Source of the DNA: an uncultured Muribaculaceae bacterium
Lineage (GTDB): Bacteria; Bacteroidota; Bacteroidia; Bacteroidales; Muribaculaceae
Length of the DNA: 64,000 nt
Assembly: GCA_910588035.1 (NCBI GenBank)
Contig: CAJUPY010000010.1
Location: 1-64,000 of the forward strand
Reading direction: 5' to 3'
Part shown: positions 62,770 through 64,000 of the stretch, one piece after another
Layout of the letters: each line of letters begins with the position of its first letter
Position numbering within the stretch: the stretch's first letter is position 1
Translations under genes and position numbers: made by a program
The notes under the pieces: generated by a model
The model's database searches: none
Told to the model about the DNA's origin: nothing
Seen by the model: only the letters and a program-made list of their open reading frames with translations

Positions 62770-63387
62770 ATGGGTAGTGTAAAAGATTATTTTTCATCAT
62801 TAGGTCAGGGAATCGCGAGCCTTGTAAAAGGTCTTACGGTCACCGGCAAGGAACTTGTAACACCTAAGATCACGGAAAAATATCCCGAAAACCGCGAAAC
62901 TCACAAGATTCCACAGCGTTTTCGTGCATGTCTCGAACTTATCTACGATAAGGACGGACGGCACAAATGTATTGCTTGCGGAACATGTGAGCGCAACTGT
63001 CCTAACGGAACAATCACCATCGAGTCAAAAATGGTGGAGACTCCCGACGGCAAGAAGAAAAAGAAGCTCGATCGTTACATCTACGATCTCGGAAGTTGTA
63101 CCTTCTGTCAGCTTTGTGTGACATCGTGTCCGACAGATGCTCTCGAATTCTCAAATGATTTCGAGCAGGCAGTCTTCACACGGTCTAAACTGGTCAAGCA
63201 GCTCAATTACCTTCCCGAGGTGCCCGATCCTGAACCCACTCCCGAGGAGAAAGCGGCTGCCGAAGCTGCTAAAAAAGCAAGAATCGAGGCTGCTATGAAA
63301 GCTGCCGCCGCCAAGAAAGCCGCCGCCGCTGCCGCCGCAGGCCAAAACGATGGGACTCCGGCTGTCGATTCACAAAAAATAGATTAA
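62770..63387 (+). CDS. nuoI: NADH-quinone oxidoreductase subunit I
   Basis: 205 aa. It carries two [4Fe-4S] clusters (N6a/N6b) bound by CIACGTCERNC and CTFCQLCVTSC. The N-terminal part is an amphipathic/helical anchor. The C-terminus (about 155-205) is an unusual Ala/Lys-rich tail beyond the normal length; its role is unknown. Confidence 0.95.
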   Translation: MGSVKDYFSSLGQGIASLVKGLTVTGKELVTPKITEKYPENRETHKIPQRFRACLELIYDKDGRHKCIACGTCERNCPNGTITIESKMVETPDGKKKKKLDRYIYDLGSCTFCQLCVTSCPTDALEFSNDFEQAVFTRSKLVKQLNYLPEVPDPEPTPEEKAAAEAAKKARIEAAMKAAAAKKAAAAAAAGQNDGTPAVDSQKID

Positions 63388-63403
63388 TAAACAATCATTA
63401 AAT

Positions 63404-63916
63404 ATGGAATCAGTAGGAAGTATAATCATGTATGTGATAATCGTTCTCTCGATTGTCATTTTCTCGATTCTCGCTGTTACCACGCGAAAAATTTTGCGTG
63501 CTGCCACCTACCTGCTTTTCACCCTTTTTGCTACAGCCGCTATCTATTTCCAACTCGATTATGAGTTTCTGGGGGCTGTTCAGATTGCGGTTTATGCAGG
63601 TGGTATCGTCGTCTTGTTTGTATTCTCAATTCTGTTGACAAGCCGTCCGGGTGACAATAGCGAGAAACTTGCTTCTAAACAGAAAACGCTCGGACTGACC
63701 GGAGCTGCCGCGATGCTTCTTGTCGCAGGCTACTCTTTGATCAGCCGCATCGAATTTCTTGTTGACCGCCCCGAGATGCAGTCTATTGACATGCAGCAAG
63801 TTGGCGAAACGCTTATGGGAACAGGACATTTCCAATATCTTCTTCCCTTTGAAGCGATCAGTGTGTTGTTACTCGCATGTATAATCGGTGGCGTTGTTGT
63901 CGCCCGTAAAAACTAA
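63404..63916 (+). CDS. nuoJ: NADH-quinone oxidoreductase subunit J
   Basis: 170 aa, five predicted helices. The conserved YFQLDYEFLGAVQIAVYAGG segment marks NuoJ, a proton-channel subunit. Confidence 0.94.
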   Translation: MESVGSIIMYVIIVLSIVIFSILAVTTRKILRAATYLLFTLFATAAIYFQLDYEFLGAVQIAVYAGGIVVLFVFSILLTSRPGDNSEKLASKQKTLGLTGAAAMLLVAGYSLISRIEFLVDRPEMQSIDMQQVGETLMGTGHFQYLLPFEAISVLLLACIIGGVVVARKN

Positions 63917-63922
63917 AAGATC

Positions 63923-64000
63923 ATGGAAATGACAATGCTCTGCTATCTTCTTCCGAGCCTTTTCATGTTCTGCTGTGGTGTATATGGATTCATCACACGC
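63923..64000 (+). CDS. nuoK: NADH-quinone oxidoreductase subunit K (start only)
   Basis: Partial: 26 codons reach the window end. MEMTMLCYLLPSLFMF, then CCGVYGFITR, matches the first helix of NuoK in position and pattern, 6 bases after nuoJ. nuoL, M and N presumably follow outside. Confidence 0.8.
   Translation, partial: MEMTMLCYLLPSLFMFCCGVYGFITR

Overview
This window looks like a chromosomal segment of a Bacteroidota bacterium, order Bacteroidales, most likely close to Muribaculaceae; the family placement is inference. The signs are the promoters (a TTTG box about 20 bases before TAnnTTTG, typical of Bacteroidota), fused NuoCD, fused MurF-alanine racemase, an atpDC-first ATP synthase gene order, GldB- and PorE-like proteins, and TonB-dependent receptors. 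Core genes are moderately GC-rich, while several accessory genes are clearly AT-rich.

Bases 31-13981 hold a complete integrated element in the 3' end of a tRNA-Leu(CAG) gene. A 20-bp direct repeat (31-50 and 13962-13981) marks the att sites. Tandem TTTGCACGTAA repeats lie just inside both ends, and a tyrosine recombinase gene sits at the left end. The cargo is defence-like: a DUF1016 (YhcG-type) nuclease, a helix-turn-helix/excisionase-like regulator, a full type I restriction-modification operon (hsdM-hsdS-hsdR), an AT-rich pair made of a DUF4062 protein and an unrecognised protein, and a RhuM-family protein. A 1.27-kb non-coding control region (2921-4187) holds hairpins, short repeats and two near-identical promoters. 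No conjugation or mobilisation genes are present.

Bases 14050-31950 are core chromosome: lepA, a GadC-like amino acid permease, an EamA exporter, an AT-rich orphan secreted protein, a K+/H+ antiporter, a TonB-dependent receptor, recQ overlapping dnaA, an MCE/MlaD protein, an N-acetylmuramoyl-L-alanine amidase, a GldB-like lipoprotein and a thioredoxin-fold protein without the CxxC pair.

Bases 31969-40964 form a leftward, tightly spaced run: PorE-like OmpA lipoprotein, GSCFA protein, murF-alr, xpt, queA, and a RelA/SpoT homologue whose synthetase domain looks degenerate. Bases 41175-48434 (leftward) hold an ECF sigma factor, a probable anti-sigma protein, a Spy/LTxxQ-like protein and a very large alpha-2-macroglobulin family protein without the thioester motif, which suggests an envelope-stress or envelope-defence locus. 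Next comes a rightward pair: a TonB-dependent receptor and a lipoprotein.

Bases 52163-64000 carry a continuous rightward respiratory cluster: nuoA-nuoB-nuoCD-nuoH, then the complete F1Fo ATP synthase set atpD-C-B-E-F-H-A-G, then nuoI-nuoJ-nuoK (cut by the window end). The ATP synthase genes thus sit inside the complex I gene cluster with no visible promoter or terminator at either junction. nuoE, nuoF and nuoG are absent from their usual place, as in the 11-subunit Bacteroidota enzyme.
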